DNA of 64,000 bases from Fusarium oxysporum f. sp. lycopersici 4287 (GCF_000149955.1 NC_030997.1:620001-684000), one strand, 5' to 3'. Positions 1 to 12,092 are shown, counted from the stretch's first letter. Made by a program: numbers and translations. Notes: generated from the letters alone by a model not told the origin.

Positions 1-1283
1 CCAATGGCCTCAAAGCCTTTGTAACGTCAGTGAACTGACTGCCGAGAACATCAGGCGCAGCAGCCATAATAATTTGCATCACGAAACACTCAAGGTTATC
101 GCCCTTCAATAACATCGCAGTATTGAAGACGCCACCAGTGAGATCACCGATATCGACACCCGAGAAGGAGTTCACCTTGCCAGTGTTGCCGCCGATGTTT
201 AAAAGACGAGGATACTTCGCAGCATGCTCTAGAACATCAACGAGGAAGTCAGGAATGGAGAACTCATCTTCAACAGGTCGGCGGTACCAGTTCTCCGGGA
301 TGCGCTCCCAGCCTTGGTTGACCTTGAAGTTGCCAGGCTTGCTGCCTTTGACACCAAAGAAACTGGTAAAGACCTCACGCGAAAGGTATCCTTCAGGATA
401 CTTATCGGAGTGATTGGCCATCATGCGAGGGGGGAAGGAATATGCAGCGGGTGAGACCAGGACTCCAGCAAAGGGCGAATAGAAGAAGTGACTATTGGTC
501 CTTTCCGAATCCTGGAAGCGCTTGTAGTGGAAGGGTGCAAGAGCAGAGTATTGCTCAGGCGCAGGAGTATTTTCGCGGATAGCACTCCAGTACTCCACGA
601 AGCGCTCGAGGATGACATGGAAGTTGTTGCCAGTCACGTAGAGATCTCCTCTGGTGGCGCTGACATCGGACTCATACTTGTTGTGAGTACCGCTGAGGCC
701 AGATGGAGTGCCGAGAATACCGCCACCGTTGAGAACATTCTGACTGAAGCGGCTTGGACCGCCGATGGAGTAGCCGGGGTTAAGGGAGACTGGGTTGCCG
801 TTGAACACGGTACCATAGACGGCGAGGAAACCACCGAGGTCAAGGCTCATGCCATAAACCTCGTTAGTGGCCTTGATGATGTTTTGCATGTCTGCGACAC
901 CGTTTCTCGGAAGGTAGCCATGGTTAGCCAAGGCATTGAGTCCAGGGCAAGGCCCTTGACACTCCATTAGTATTGGCCCCATGTTGAGCAGAAGATGACT
1001 CACCTCTTTGATCGCCGGCTTTGAGGTTGGGAGGCAGGAACTCATGCTCGCCAGAAACACTGATGTGCTGTTTCTTGGCATCGAACTTTGCAGCTCGCTT
1101 CTCCTTCGCGAAGGGGCATTCGCCTGCATCCCTCTTCTCTTCTTGGGAGTAAGGGCATGCTGCAGGGCTTCGCTTCGCGTGCTCTTGATAAGTCTTGAGC
1201 TGCTCGGCGCTCATTTGAGGGAATGCAAGAGCTGTTGGGAACAGGCAGGCTGCTGCGAGCCACGAAGACAGAAAGATCTTCAT
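1..1283 (-). CDS. Secreted heme-thiolate peroxidase (chloroperoxidase/peroxygenase family), 3' end beyond the window
   Basis: Exons are 1283-1004 and 954-<1. The 49-nt intron (1003-955) has a GTGAGT donor and a TACTAAT branch point. The product begins with a hydrophobic signal peptide (MKIFLSSWLAAACLFPTALA), followed by a Cys-containing pro-like stretch. Exon 2 opens with PCPGLNALANHGYLPRNG, whose Cys is the proximal heme-thiolate ligand of family Peroxidase_2. Further on, YESDVSATRGDLYVTGNN matches the distal acid-base region, with Glu in an E-S-D context instead of the usual EHD of chloroperoxidase or EGD of unspecific peroxygenases. The reading frame stays open to the window edge. Such enzymes use H2O2 to halogenate, oxidise or oxygenate substrates outside the cell. 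The substrate cannot be read from sequence. A shorter paralogue lies at 56901. Confidence 0.9.
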
Positions 1284-3424
1284 GATGAAAGGTGAGAGGT
1301 GAAGGAAAACAGGAAGGGAGAAGTGCGGTTGCTGCAGATAGATACTGGAGAGAAACAGCTCCGATTTTTATCCAGTTCCTTGCTTATGCACCTCCCCTTT
1401 ACTTTCTTTTCTTCTTTTCGATGTTTCACACGCCAAATCCTCTCCTTGCAGTCAATCTGAATCGATGACGTTCTGCATTGCTGTCGTGTCTCAGTTGAAC
1501 GCCCCAGCAACACAGATATCAGCCCGTTGAGACAATTCCCAGTTTGTCTCACCAACTGCCGATCTTCATGGCTAACATCTTGGCCATTTGCGATCAGCGC
1601 TACTTCATTGGCTTGGAACAACTCCAATGATGATCTACCAGATTAGATGTAAGCAGTTTGTGGAGTCATGATCTTCATTGGAACTATAATATGGGTATTG
1701 CCGGATTTCCGTTGAGCTAAAGGCAGTCTAATTGAGTTTATTGAATGCTAAACTTATGCTTGCCATTAGACCCTCGTTGATTTGTGAGCCTGAGCCGCAT
1801 GTCCGTGCAATATTGAGCTTTTGGTGTTAAGTAGTAAGGAAAACTACGAAAATGACAACAGAATATCCGTTTTATGACATCAGTCTTAGCACAACGGTAT
1901 CGTTTCTCGTACCTGCCCAGGTCCATCTTGAGCTACAATCTAGGTTAGGTGGTTTACTAAACCTCATAAGAAATAGTCTCGTCTTCAAAGACCTATTTGG
2001 GAATCTCAACTAGTAGCTGAAGGCTGATTAGCCCTGTCAATCTACTGACTTGGTAGACTGGCTATCCTGCTTATGTTCTTTTGAGCCGAAGACATGGAGC
2101 TTTGCTAGAGGCGCAATTATGAGAATTTTATTTTAGACACAAACCCAAGGCACCCTTGTGAAAGGAGGCTAGAGAGGCATCACATCCAGTATGTTCAAGG
2201 TAACGAACTCTCGGAGGCCTTGGGTTCGGTTCTCCCCAGCTTTGCAGATCCTCCTTTCTAGATAACGGACCTTATCTCCGGATCGACGCCAAGAAGGAAA
2301 GCCAGCACTAGTACCCCATGCTGATCGTCGATCCAGCTTAAGCTCTAATACGCCAGCTGCTATTGGTGTGCTTATGGGAGTATAACGCGCTCGGCCCTAG
2401 ATTTAGCATCCCCCATAGGGCAAACGTGCATAGGTGAAGTGTCTGCAATTGCACTTACTTCGATACGAAAGAGTGATTCAAGTAAGGCTATAGCGTAGGC
2501 TGTAGCAGCTCTGTAGATCACAGTTTGGTGACAAATACGAGTTCATGATGCTATTTCTTGAGAGCGGACTTGCTCCGGAAGCTGTGATATCTGGGGATGG
2601 GTAAAGCCCACGACGAGGAAAAGCCCATATCCGCAACTTACATTACCTGGCCGGCGTAGGAGCCTCGAAAGGTACGAGGGAAAATCGTGCTACCGACGAT
2701 AAATCCCAGTGGGTCTCCTATTACCCCCAAGTTGGAAGTCCTAGCATTTTCGTTCATCGCTTGGGGTTGTACATTCTTTTGATATCGATGCAACATCTGT
2801 ATTTCTATTGTCATAAAAACACAATTTCAGGCTCTCAAGCCAAGCCTACTACTACCTATCGAAAACAAGAATTTAAACTCCGCCGTAGAGAATTCACTTA
2901 AAAATACTTTTCCGTCAACCTACCGCTCACAGCCTTTGTTTACACCAAAGGGTTGGCGAGTCAAGTGAGGATAGATTAGTCAAAAGCGCCAAAACTTTTA
3001 TTTTCATAGATTCTAGTATAGATCGCGAATTTTGCGATTGTGATGCACTCCATCTTCTGGGAACTTGTCGCAATATATGTTATTACTAGCAGAGGATGTT
3101 TCACAGAGTAGTCGCTCCAGGCTAACAAAAGGCCGAAAATAGCGACTCGCTCTTTTCCAAAAATACAGCTACAGTCCAAAATGCCGCCCTCGGCTCTGAC
3201 TAAAAGCTGACACAGCAGCAGCGGCAACACATAAATGACTGTTTTAAATGATTGATGAGGTTAGTCCGGACAATTGAGATACAACAAACCGAACGAGCTT
3301 TGGGGCGATTCTCATTGCATGCGATCTAGCCCATTGGCATATAAGAGAGCCTTTTATCGTTGCCATCCTAGCTCATGTCTTGCTATTCAGTAACCTCTTC
3401 TTTCCGACTAATCAGGATCCCATC
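1284..3424. other. Intergenic, no gene recognised
   Basis: About 2.1 kb with only short, unrelated reading frames on both strands. The part nearest 1284 is the promoter of the peroxidase. An AT-rich patch around 2760-2960 and a tRNA B-box-like string near 2222-2237 have no supporting structure. The last 200 bases include a TATA-like ATATAAG near 3340, upstream of the isochorismatase-like gene. Confidence 0.6.
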
Positions 3425-4132
3425 ATGACATCTCCATTCTATGTTCCAGTCTCACTCGATCATACAGCCCTTCTTCTCTCGGACGTTCAATCTCAAATCC
3501 TCCGACGTTTCTCTCAACAAGAGCAGGCCGTTTATCTCAGCAAAATCCAGAAACTTCTCAACATCTTCCGCTCGGAGATTAAATTTCGCCGTGCCTCAAC
3601 CAAGCCAAAGGATTCTCAGTCTCTCTACGACGATGTACCTATGATCATCCACCATACACTTCCCTTCAACATTAACTCAAATGCATTCGTGTCGCCATAT
3701 AACAAGCTCGCAGGCTGGGTAGCAAAGCTCGAAGCAAGTGGTGCATTTGTCAACGCACCTTCTGATCCCCATCGTCCTCACTATGGTGTTCCGGCTGAGC
3801 TAGTGCCTCCCAGGGGTTGGGGCGGAAAAGATGAAATTTTGCTTGGTAAACTACAGCCAAATTGTTTTGGGTCCTCGGATTTGTTGGCTTATCTACGGGC
3901 TCGCGGGGTTAGGCACGTTGTGTTGGTTGGGTTGACGACTATGGGGAGCATACTGAGCAGCGCAAGGGCTGGTGCGGAGTTGGACTTTCATGTTATCTGT
4001 GTTGAGGATGGGATTATTGATGATGACCCTGAGGTCCATGAGTTCATCATGAAGCGTATTCTACCTAAATTTGTTGACGTTGCCGCAGTCAAGGATATCG
4101 TGGGCCTTGGAAAGGAAAAGTCGATGGGCTAA
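3425..4132 (+). CDS. Isochorismatase-like hydrolase with Ser in place of the catalytic Cys
   Basis: Single exon of 235 aa. The ATG at 3425 (MTSPFYVPV) is preferred to the one at 3380 because the extra 15 residues are not family-like. The fold is readable: Asp20 in ALLLSDVQ, Lys142 in GKLQPNCFG, and the nucleophile-elbow segment GLTTMGSILSSARAGAELDF, followed by VICVEDG. In nicotinamidase-type members this elbow carries a Cys (T-x-x-C-V). Here the aligned residue is Ser175, so a Cys-dependent amidase mechanism is doubtful. Isochorismatases proper also lack that Cys, so an ether-hydrolysing, altered or non-catalytic role is possible. No partner gene is adjacent. The downstream neighbour is convergent. 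Confidence 0.8.
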   Translation: MTSPFYVPVSLDHTALLLSDVQSQILRRFSQQEQAVYLSKIQKLLNIFRSEIKFRRASTKPKDSQSLYDDVPMIIHHTLPFNINSNAFVSPYNKLAGWVAKLEASGAFVNAPSDPHRPHYGVPAELVPPRGWGGKDEILLGKLQPNCFGSSDLLAYLRARGVRHVVLVGLTTMGSILSSARAGAELDFHVICVEDGIIDDDPEVHEFIMKRILPKFVDVAAVKDIVGLGKEKSMG

Positions 4133-4271
4133 ATGGCATCATGGTTTTTACACTCGAGACCAAGACTATCGCTTCAATTCAGGATACATATTCTTGTGCC
4201 AGTAAAGTCCCTAACAGTATTGACGCCCGCCATATCTATCATAAAACATATCTCCTAAACTCCAAGCCCAA

Positions 4272-6334
4272 CTATGCATATCTATGTACCAACCTCGGTG
4301 CGCTTGGCATCTGCGTAACACCTCTCGTATGCTCAAGAGCCGGTGCATTCGATCCATCGCTAATGTTTCCACTCTGCAATTGCGTTCCTCTCTGTCTTCT
4401 CCTCTTCCTGATACAAGAAAATATCACGCAAAGGACCAAGATCAGAATAACTCCACCAACAGAAGATGCAGTCGCAATGACAGCCGTCCTGTTCCTATCA
4501 AACCAACTCCTTCCTGATCCTCCTCCTCTGCTACCTGAATCTTCATCATCATCGCAGTTCTGTACGTCAACGGGACATTGACTCGAGCTTCCATCACATG
4601 TCTCTTCGGGATCGCAGGAGGCTGTACTTTCGCGGCAGACTAAACCGCTTGAAGCGACTTGGCATTCGTCAGTGCAGCATCCATCTGTGAGTGGATCGCA
4701 CTCTGCACCGCTACGGAGTTGGCAGGTCGAAGGGTTGCAGCAGGAATCTTCGGGGCATCGTTCTTCACCACCACAGTCGCATGATTCGCCAGGCTCGACG
4801 ATACCATTGCCACATTGACTGTCGTTGATATCGGGCACCTCGTCCTCACTGACCAAGCAACTCGTGTCAACGTGCTCCTCGCCGATGCCAGTGCAGATAG
4901 TGCCGATAGTACATGGCGAAAACTCCTCCAGACCGGGAGAGCTTTGGGGGTTCATGATGTACTGGTTTCGAGCATCGCAGGTTGTCTCACTTCTGGGACA
5001 GCAGTCGTCAGAAGGCGAGTATCCTGAAGTCCCGCAATCGCCTGATGTACAGTCATGAGAAGCTCCAAGGTTATGCGCCAGCTCATGCGCGAAGACTTGC
5101 CATTCCGAAGTCGTGCGGACAACGACGTTCGCAGAAGCTGTACCGCCGCGACCCCATGATGATCCTCGTGATCGATTACACAAACTTCCGATCCAGGCGA
5201 TCCCAACAGTTGAACCGCTTCGACAGGCGCTGAAAAGAGACCAGACAGCGTTATCATCGCGTAGTCTGCCCCTCCATTGTGTGAACAAGTTCAATCGGTC
5301 GTTGATATCGACGTTTGCCGTGCAGGGAAGATTCCAAGGCATCGATCGCGGTGCGTCATTAGGACAAGAAGGATCACTCATGGTCAAGTTCTGAATGGCT
5401 AGTGCGATGTTGAATGTGTCTTCGTAGACTTGGGACGCGATATTCACTTGCGAAATGATGTTATCTCGAGCATCTTGCATGTTGTCGAATTCTGCCGTGT
5501 ATGAGCAGTCGGCGGCAATTCCTATCAAGGCGACTCTTCGTGAGTTTGGACATCCTTCTGTTGATCCAATCACGTCTCTTGGGTCAAACCAATCGTTGAC
5601 GTCCTGTCGGGTCAGTAGAGGATGGTGGGCATCCTGGTCATCGGAAGCCTGGCGGCGTCGGTCATTGTACCTATGGGCCTGACAGGTCGGCTCATCTGAG
5701 GATGATCTTTGCGAAAGACCTCCAAGGCTTTCGTCCCTTGCTTGCTTCCATACTAGCATTCGCTGAGATCTCTTCTTGAGTTGTCCATCTTGAATCTGTC
5801 GTGCCTGGCGATAACTTGAATCCAGGGAAATATGGTGATAAGTACCATCATTTGTGAAGGTGCCTTCAATGACATGTCGGCCTTGACGATATCGCATCAT
5901 TACTCGTGCCCATCCTACTCTTCTTTGCGTCTGCTTCTCATTATCATTCACAAATGCTATACCTTTGTACAACAGAGGTCGCTGGCTCTGAATATCAGTG
6001 ATGGCACCATGGTTGTCTGTGGAGTTGATGTGCTGAACAGTAGTGAGACGAGATACAACATTTCTGGAAGGTTGTAGATTCAGTGTGATTCGCTGACGCT
6101 CATAAGGAACATCAAATTCGACCTGGAATGAAGATGCAGAGTCGAGAGTGTGTGGACTTTGAGAAAAGTCCAATTTCTCTATCGTTGACGATTGATCAAT
6201 GGTATCTCTAGCGAGAGACAACGCTAGATGCACATGTCAGTGTTTCATCATCACGACGCCAGCTATAACATACCTTGTACAGAATACAAAGAGCAGACCT
6301 GAGAAAAGATCAAGAAAAAGGTCAAGAGACTCAT
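4272..6334 (-). CDS. ADAM-type zinc metalloprotease with disintegrin domain and C-terminal membrane anchor
   Basis: Exons 6334-6274 and 6223-4272 give 670 aa. The first exon encodes the signal peptide (MSLLTFFLIFSQVCSLYSV), and the intron has GTATGT and CTAG ends. A prodomain is followed by a reprolysin-type catalytic domain with HELAHNLGASHD (about residues 400-411), the HExxHxxGxxHD zinc site including catalytic Glu. A Cys-rich disintegrin-like region (CGNGIVEPGESCDCGG onward) follows. A single hydrophobic helix near residue 610 (IATASSVGGVILILVLCVIF) is flanked by basic residues (RKRRRQR), giving a type I topology with a short cytoplasmic tail. This architecture is the fungal ADM family of cell-surface proteases or sheddases. 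Substrate unknown. Confidence 0.93.
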
Positions 6335-8217
6335 AGCTATCAGCGTTCCACAGATGTTCACCGTCACAGACCCTTTGAAACAGACATGTCAGAGTGGAAT
6401 TTTGAAGAACCATATATGAAGATCTGACGTCGGATTTAGCAGCTTCAGAGCGGCATGGCCCCCATCTATGACACGGGGACTGTACGCGTTCTCTTGGCCA
6501 GTTAGCGAAGCCAAGACCTAGGTGCGTCTAGGCGGGTTCGGCTTCTTCCAAGGCAGCTGAGCCACTCTGGCCTCGTAATTAAGGTAGTGTGATTTCCTTT
6601 GTTACACAGATTTGGGAGTGCGGATTGTGCGAGGGTTCTTTTTACGGTTATCTCCATGGATATAAGTTTATGGGATCTTGATCTGGGTGTTACTGTCTCA
6701 GCCATGTATTGCTCTGCTATACTGAAACCATATCTACTAACTGATTACCATTCTGTAACTCTGTGGCATTCATGATGTTTTAATTCATGGCTATTAATGA
6801 TACCCTGATAGTCTCAGTTACATCCTCATATTAAGCTTAAATATTTTGTGTGCGGGAAGCCCGGGCTCCGGGCCCCGCCAGGGAGAGGATGACATCGGAG
6901 ATGCTGACAAGGCGACGCCTCCTAAATCCGAAAGGCGAGAACCTTATCCACTCACGGAGTTTCAATGACGCCTGAGCTGACGTATGCCATCTTGGCATTG
7001 AAATTGTCAGCATCACAAATTAAGGCCGCGTGGGCATCACAAAAGCCACTTTCTGTGCTGGAATTAAGTCTAAAACACTTTTTAAGCTTAATCTCGCATT
7101 ATTTCTTGTTTCATTGGTGATTCAAATGGTCATGTCAAGATGAGGCGGGGGGGCAGGCCAAGCCACCAGGGCAGATAATCATAACGTTCAACGACAATGC
7201 AACATAAAAGTCTGGATAAAGAATTAAAAGAAACAGCGGTGAAACCGGCAGGGAGGCAGCCAGGTACCGCGCAGTATTCATCCTACAGCAGTAGCATCAT
7301 ATGCAAGCTGCTGATGCGCTAAATTCTGCAAGCTCAAGAAGCGTTAGAAGACAAGCGTAGAAACGGCAGCGCCCGGATGCGTCAGGGTTTCTGCATCGAA
7401 GAATGCACCGAAGGAATCCACAAAACTCTATGACGCCGATGAAGTGAAGTGCCTATGATCCGCGGCTGGGTATTCATGTAGAAAAGAATCCTTCGATGGC
7501 AATTTCCACTGCCAAATAAGATATGGTTTACAGTGCTTGGCATGGATTCGTCGTCATTTGTGGTGGGAGATGTCTCGGCGGTCTGAGCGGCCAAGGACGC
7601 TTTGTGTCATCAGTCTTCATTAATGGGTGCAGTATATGGTAAGGGCCCCGGATACTCGGATGTACATAGTAAAGCATCATCATCTGAGAAATTTATAAAC
7701 CCTTTTTGCTCAATACCAATCATTATTGCAGTCAGACATGGCGTCGTCAGACTGATCTCGGCCGATAACCAGTCAAAGAAAAGAATTGACTCCACTTCAG
7801 ATTCATGTCCTCCTTTCATTGGATCAATGCAAAATGGAGCAACTGGAAGCGCCAGTCACTTATCAGATAAGATAAGATATCGACTCAAACAATAGATCTA
7901 CCCTGCATGTTCATTGAAATCAACTAATGCCTGATAATCCAAGGGCAAGGAGGATATTGCTCATATGTGTTAATTTGTGTTCTCTACCTTTGTTTTCAGG
8001 CTGAAGTCTCTTTTATCCTCTCAACCTTATCACAGCCTGATAATCCGGCATCACTTATATTGAGCACTGACTATCATTGACTAACCATTGCGTTTAGAGA
8101 GCTCTGTCAGGTGATAGGAAGTAAAACTATTCGACACGGTTTTCTTGATAAATATTGAGTGGGATACGATTATGTCTAATTTAATTACAAGCTCAATACA
8201 CAGTACTAGGCAAGCCT
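6335..8217. other. Intergenic, no gene recognised
   Basis: About 1.9 kb. There is a G/C-rich patch at 6858-6890 (CCCGGGCTCCGGGCCCCGCC) and a G-run at 7146-7152. No reading frame has a recognisable product on either strand. The left end is the promoter of the ADAM gene and the right end is the 3' flank of the dehydrogenase. Confidence 0.6.
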
Positions 8218-9348
8218 TCAAGGTGAGATGAGGACCTGAGATAGAGGGCCGCTGATCTTGGCTGCCTTATCAAATGCCTCCGTAAACTCCTCCATGGGAA
8301 AGTTACCAGCAGTCTGCGCTACATCAAGCTTCAGATACCCTGCCTCCAGCAGCTTGATCATGTTGCGCATATCATCCTTGGTATACATCCACTTCCCCTT
8401 GACCGTAATGTCATTGAGCATGATGAACTGAGTAGGCAGCTTCAGTTCCTCATGTGCGCCCATCAAGCTCACTCGTCCACCGCGGCGAAGCGACATAATA
8501 CAACTCTTGAAATGAGTGCTAGTGACAGCTTTTCCGGGAGAGATGTCAAAGAAAGCATCCGTCAGACCATATTTGGTCAGCTCTTTGACATCTTTCTCGA
8601 CGTTTCCGGTATTCAGAACTGTTCTAATTCGTTCGGAATCCAAAGTTTTCACCTTATCCAGAGTTTCACGGTTGCGACCAACAGCGATGACTTGAGCTCC
8701 CATGGCCAGAGCAGCGAGAACAGCGGCGCTTCCGAAAGTTCCAGCAGCAGGGCTAATGATAACTTTCTCACCAGATCTGATGCCTATATCTTGGAGCCCT
8801 CCGAATGGAACCGAGATGGTCCAAAGATAGGCCAAATCTGCGATTGAGTATCCAAATCCCCCGTCAGCTCGCTTGCCAGTGAGTCGGTTCTCGTCTAATG
8901 GGAAGCAATTCTCCAGAGGAACTTTGGCGTACTCCGCATAGGTACCGTCTCGCCACTCACCCTCCATGAGTTTATTACTCGCGGTGTCAAAGCCTCCGGA
9001 CAGACCATGGAGGATAAGCGAGTTAGGGTTATCTCGCCCCTGAATAAAGCTGTCGAAGAAGACAAGCTGTCCAGGCTTAAGAGAAGTGGCATCAGGCCCG
9101 ACAGCGATAACGCGACCGATGGCGCTAGAACCTATGACGAAAGGCTCAGGGTAGGGATAAGGTTTATGGCCACTGTAAACTCGGTCTGCGTAGGTCAAGA
9201 CTCCAGCTGACAGAACGCGGATCACAGCACTTCCGGGGCATGGCTGAGGAGTATCCTGGGTGACGACTGAGATGTCATAGGGGTCTCGTGTGGAATGAAG
9301 GACCAGTACTTGGTGGATTTTGGGAAGCGATGTAGTTGAAGTTGCCAT
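8218..9348 (-). CDS. MDR-superfamily (GroES-like) NAD(P)-dependent alcohol dehydrogenase/quinone-reductase-like protein
   Basis: Intronless, 376 aa, ATG at 9348. The N-terminal GroES-like barrel (PGSAVIRVLSAGVLTYADRVYSG... IGSSAIGRVIAVGPDATSLKPGQLVFF) is followed by a Rossmann domain with the MDR dinucleotide motif SPAAGTFGSAAVLAALAMGAQVIAVGRN. The catalytic zinc ligands of classical ADH (Cys/His/Cys) are not evident, so it fits the zinc-independent reductase branch. Substrate unknown. It is transcribed divergently from a Zn2Cys6 regulator whose start lies 453 bp away, which suggests that the pair is co-regulated. Confidence 0.88.
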   Translation of the reverse strand: MATSTTSLPKIHQVLVLHSTRDPYDISVVTQDTPQPCPGSAVIRVLSAGVLTYADRVYSGHKPYPYPEPFVIGSSAIGRVIAVGPDATSLKPGQLVFFDSFIQGRDNPNSLILHGLSGGFDTASNKLMEGEWRDGTYAEYAKVPLENCFPLDENRLTGKRADGGFGYSIADLAYLWTISVPFGGLQDIGIRSGEKVIISPAAGTFGSAAVLAALAMGAQVIAVGRNRETLDKVKTLDSERIRTVLNTGNVEKDVKELTKYGLTDAFFDISPGKAVTSTHFKSCIMSLRRGGRVSLMGAHEELKLPTQFIMLNDITVKGKWMYTKDDMRNMIKLLEAGYLKLDVAQTAGNFPMEEFTEAFDKAAKISGPLSQVLISP

Positions 9349-9801
9349 AATGAGCAGAGTCGATTGTTGTCAAGTTGTTTGAGATAAGATGCTTTAGGTT
9401 CTCTGTTTAAAAGAATGGTTTGGTGCTACTTGTTCGTGCGAGGCATATCCTTATATACATTTTCTCCTTATAGCCTCTAACAGCAACTGTCACTTGACTA
9501 TGGTTGTCCACATAGTCAACACCAGCTAAGTTGCTACTCTCGAGCCATCCCTGAGGCGCTGGAAACTACGGTCAGACCAGAAGTATTGGCGGCAATCTAC
9601 CAATCAGGTATGATGAAGCCGGGCCCGGGTTTAAAACCAGTCTACCACCCGATTCATTCATACACGTTCCTTTCCCGGGGCACCCGGACTTAACAGAGTT
9701 TTAAGCCCGACGCCGTATAGCGCATAAGTTCTGTGCGCTCTGTCATTCAGTGGCCGCTTCAGTTCTCTGTTCAAGTCCCCGACTAGTAGTTTAAAGTATC
9801 A
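9349..9801. promoter_or_regulatory. Shared divergent promoter, dehydrogenase / Zn2Cys6 regulator
   Basis: A 453-bp spacer between two divergent start codons. It contains a TATATAC near 9453, a CCGG-GC-CCGG palindrome at 9619-9628, and further CCCGGGG and CCCGG strings at 9674-9687. Confidence 0.55.
9619..9628. promoter_or_regulatory. CCGGGCCCGG palindrome, Leu3-like Zn2Cys6 site
   Basis: The 10-bp palindrome fits CCGG-N2-CCGG (everted CGG half-sites), the arrangement known for yeast Leu3. An identical copy is at 9830-9839, inside codons 10-13 of the adjacent Zn2Cys6 gene. Binding by that regulator (autoregulation) is an inference. Confidence 0.35.
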
Positions 9802-11821
9802 ATGGCCTCTAAAGCTTCCTCGAGTAACGCCGGGCCCGGACGGTACCAAATTCGCTCGTGCAACACCTGCAAAAGTAAGAAGACGCGATGTGACAAGAAC
9901 ACACCATGTTCGTCATGCGCTTCTTCGGGCAGAACATGCACTTACCCACCGATTGGGCCGCGCGTTAGGCGAACGAAAAAAACAATCATGGCTGAGATGG
10001 CCAGTCGCATTGCGAGTTTAGAGCGCAGCCTTGCCGAAGCAACTACGCATGGGAATCTGTCCCGTAACAGTTTCGAACCAAGCACGGCTGCGGATGAGCA
10101 CGACTCGCCCAAAGACTTCCTATTGCACAAGGGTTCGACCGGCCAGTACCTTAATGAAATACTGGTAACTCAAGTCGTTGGTGAAGTGAGTCGTGCTAAT
10201 ACTGTATGATGATCGTGGTACTAATAGGTATCAGGACGAAAGTATTGCAACTGCTCTTGCGACATCGCAGCACGAGCAAAGAGAGCTTCCAAGCTCTCCC
10301 TTTGATGCAATGGGAATTATGTCCTCTCCCTGCTATACCCAGCACCCTTCTGCGTTTCACCCTGGCAAAGCTACCGCCATCGAGCTTTGGAATATCTACC
10401 TGAACAACGTTGAAATCATCCTCGGACTGAAGTTGACGCACATTCCCACCGATGAAGTCAGAGTTTATTCAACTATAGATGACCCTGTCACTGAAAAGTT
10501 TGACGATCTTGCATTTTGCTATAGTATTTACTTTGCAGCGGCTGTGTCACTCGAAGATACTACATCGCTCTTCTTGGATAAGACCACTGAACTTCAGCGT
10601 TTCAAAATGGGCATCGAACAGGCCTTTGCTCATGGTGACCTTTTTAATCGGCCAACATTGACTGGTCTACGAGCTCTAGCTATATACCTCGTGAGTTTAC
10701 TCCACCACTGTCCTCATGTGGCATGCCTAATCATCTGGAATCAAGTCAGCAATCCGCGTTCATAATCGAGGGAAGTCTGTTTGGATTCTCAATGGTCTCG
10801 TCATCCGAGTAGCTCAATCTCTTGGACTCCATAAGGATGGGACTAAGCTTGGCTTGTCACCTTTAGAGTCGGAGCTCCGTCGAAGACTTTGGTGGCATAT
10901 TATTACAAGAGATAGCCGGTCCGGGGAAGACTTCGGTTTGGAAGACCCCAATGATCTGCTATCGACGTCAGACGTCAAGCTACCCTTAAATATTAATGAT
11001 GCTGATATCTTCCCTGAAATGAAGGAGTTGCCAGTCGAACGGACCGAATGGACCTGCATGACGTTCTCGTTGGTCAATGTCGACTTAGCTAAAGCTATGG
11101 AAAAGCTCAAAGCTGGCAACGCTCAGCATCAACACTCAGCAAAGAATGGAGAGACAAAGTCGTTCAAGAAGCGTATACTAAGATCAGGGCCAGACTGGAG
11201 AAGTTAAACCCAGTAACACCGCACCAACGACTTACGGTCCACTGCACAGACTATCTTCTACGGAAGCTCGACTTCGTCACAAACCAACAGTGGCTCTTAT
11301 CGCAGAAGAGGGAGGTCAATGACTCTGTACTAAAAGAAGAAACACTTGCTACTGCGTTGGACATCCTGGAAGCGAGGACAGCTGGCAATAATCCTTTTCT
11401 AGCGCAGTTCTCGTGGGCTAAGAAGGTTCATCCGCAGTACCATGTAACATTATCTGTTCTGTGGTATTTGTGCACTAAACCGCAAGGTCCACACGTCGAC
11501 CGCGCATGGCGGGCTATAAATAGCATCTTCGAGCAGGAGATGGCTTTTGACTTCATTGGTTGTACTGGAGCTAAACCAGCTGTTCTGAAAGCGCTGAGGA
11601 TTAAGGCTGAAACACTGCGGAAGAATCTGGACGCACCAGCCGCAAGGACTGGGCGCAAAATAGACCCTGCTACGTCGACTGAGCTAGAACATATGGAGGA
11701 CCCTTTGAAATTCCTTGAAGGCTTCAATTTCGACGACGAGGTTTTTGAAGATGGAGTTCCATGGTCATCGTGGACTTCGCTCCTTCATGGGCTTCAGGCG
11801 GATCAACCGTTATTCCAATAA
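9802..11821 (+). CDS. Zn2Cys6 transcription factor with fungal-specific TF domain; one apparent 1-base frameshift
   Basis: Exons are 9802-10185, 10235-10690 and 10746-11821, with GTGAGT donors. The N-terminus has the binuclear zinc cluster CNTCKSKKTRCDKNTPCSSCASSGRTC at residues 20-46. A short coiled segment (MAEMASRIASLERSL) follows. Then comes the fungal TF middle homology region, including RRRLWWHIITRDSRSGEDFG. Exon 3 is one base short of a multiple of three. The frame that carries LAKAMEKLK ends within 100 bases, while the continuation SKEWRDKVVQEAYTKIRARL is in another frame. The lesion lies between about 11110 and 11145, and I find no usable intron there. It is either a real frameshift that removes the C-terminal third or a sequence error. 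Divergent from the dehydrogenase at 8218. Confidence 0.82.
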
Positions 11822-12092
11822 GCCGGCAGATATTTCTTTTCTGACCTACGAGACGTATCTATACAGGTGGTGATAGAATAGTAATTATATGAACATGCGG
11901 CACCAGAAACAGTATCACAGTGTGAGTGGCTGCAGTAAGCTCATCCTGGACTGTGGCCGTCACGGCGTTGCAGAGCCACTTCCTTAATTCCGAAATCCGT
12001 AAGTCCGACTCCTTAGCTTATAAGGCGATGAATATTGGATGCACCAGAATTCTGACAGATCTTCCTGTGTGTGAGTCTACATTTCAGGAAAG

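Noticed and set aside
2190..2245. tRNA-like B-box (GGGTTCGGTTCTCCCC) in the left intergenic region
   Set aside because: No acceptor, D or anticodon arms can be folded around it and no poly-T terminator follows; probably chance or an old relic.
4141..4581. 146-codon + strand reading frame downstream of the isochorismatase-like gene
   Set aside because: It overlaps the 3' coding part of the ADAM gene on the opposite strand and has no recognisable product.
11100..11160. An extra intron to explain the frame change in the Zn2Cys6 gene
   Set aside because: Possible donors (GTCAAT, GTCGAC) would delete the conserved LAKAMEKL segment or leave the wrong phase.
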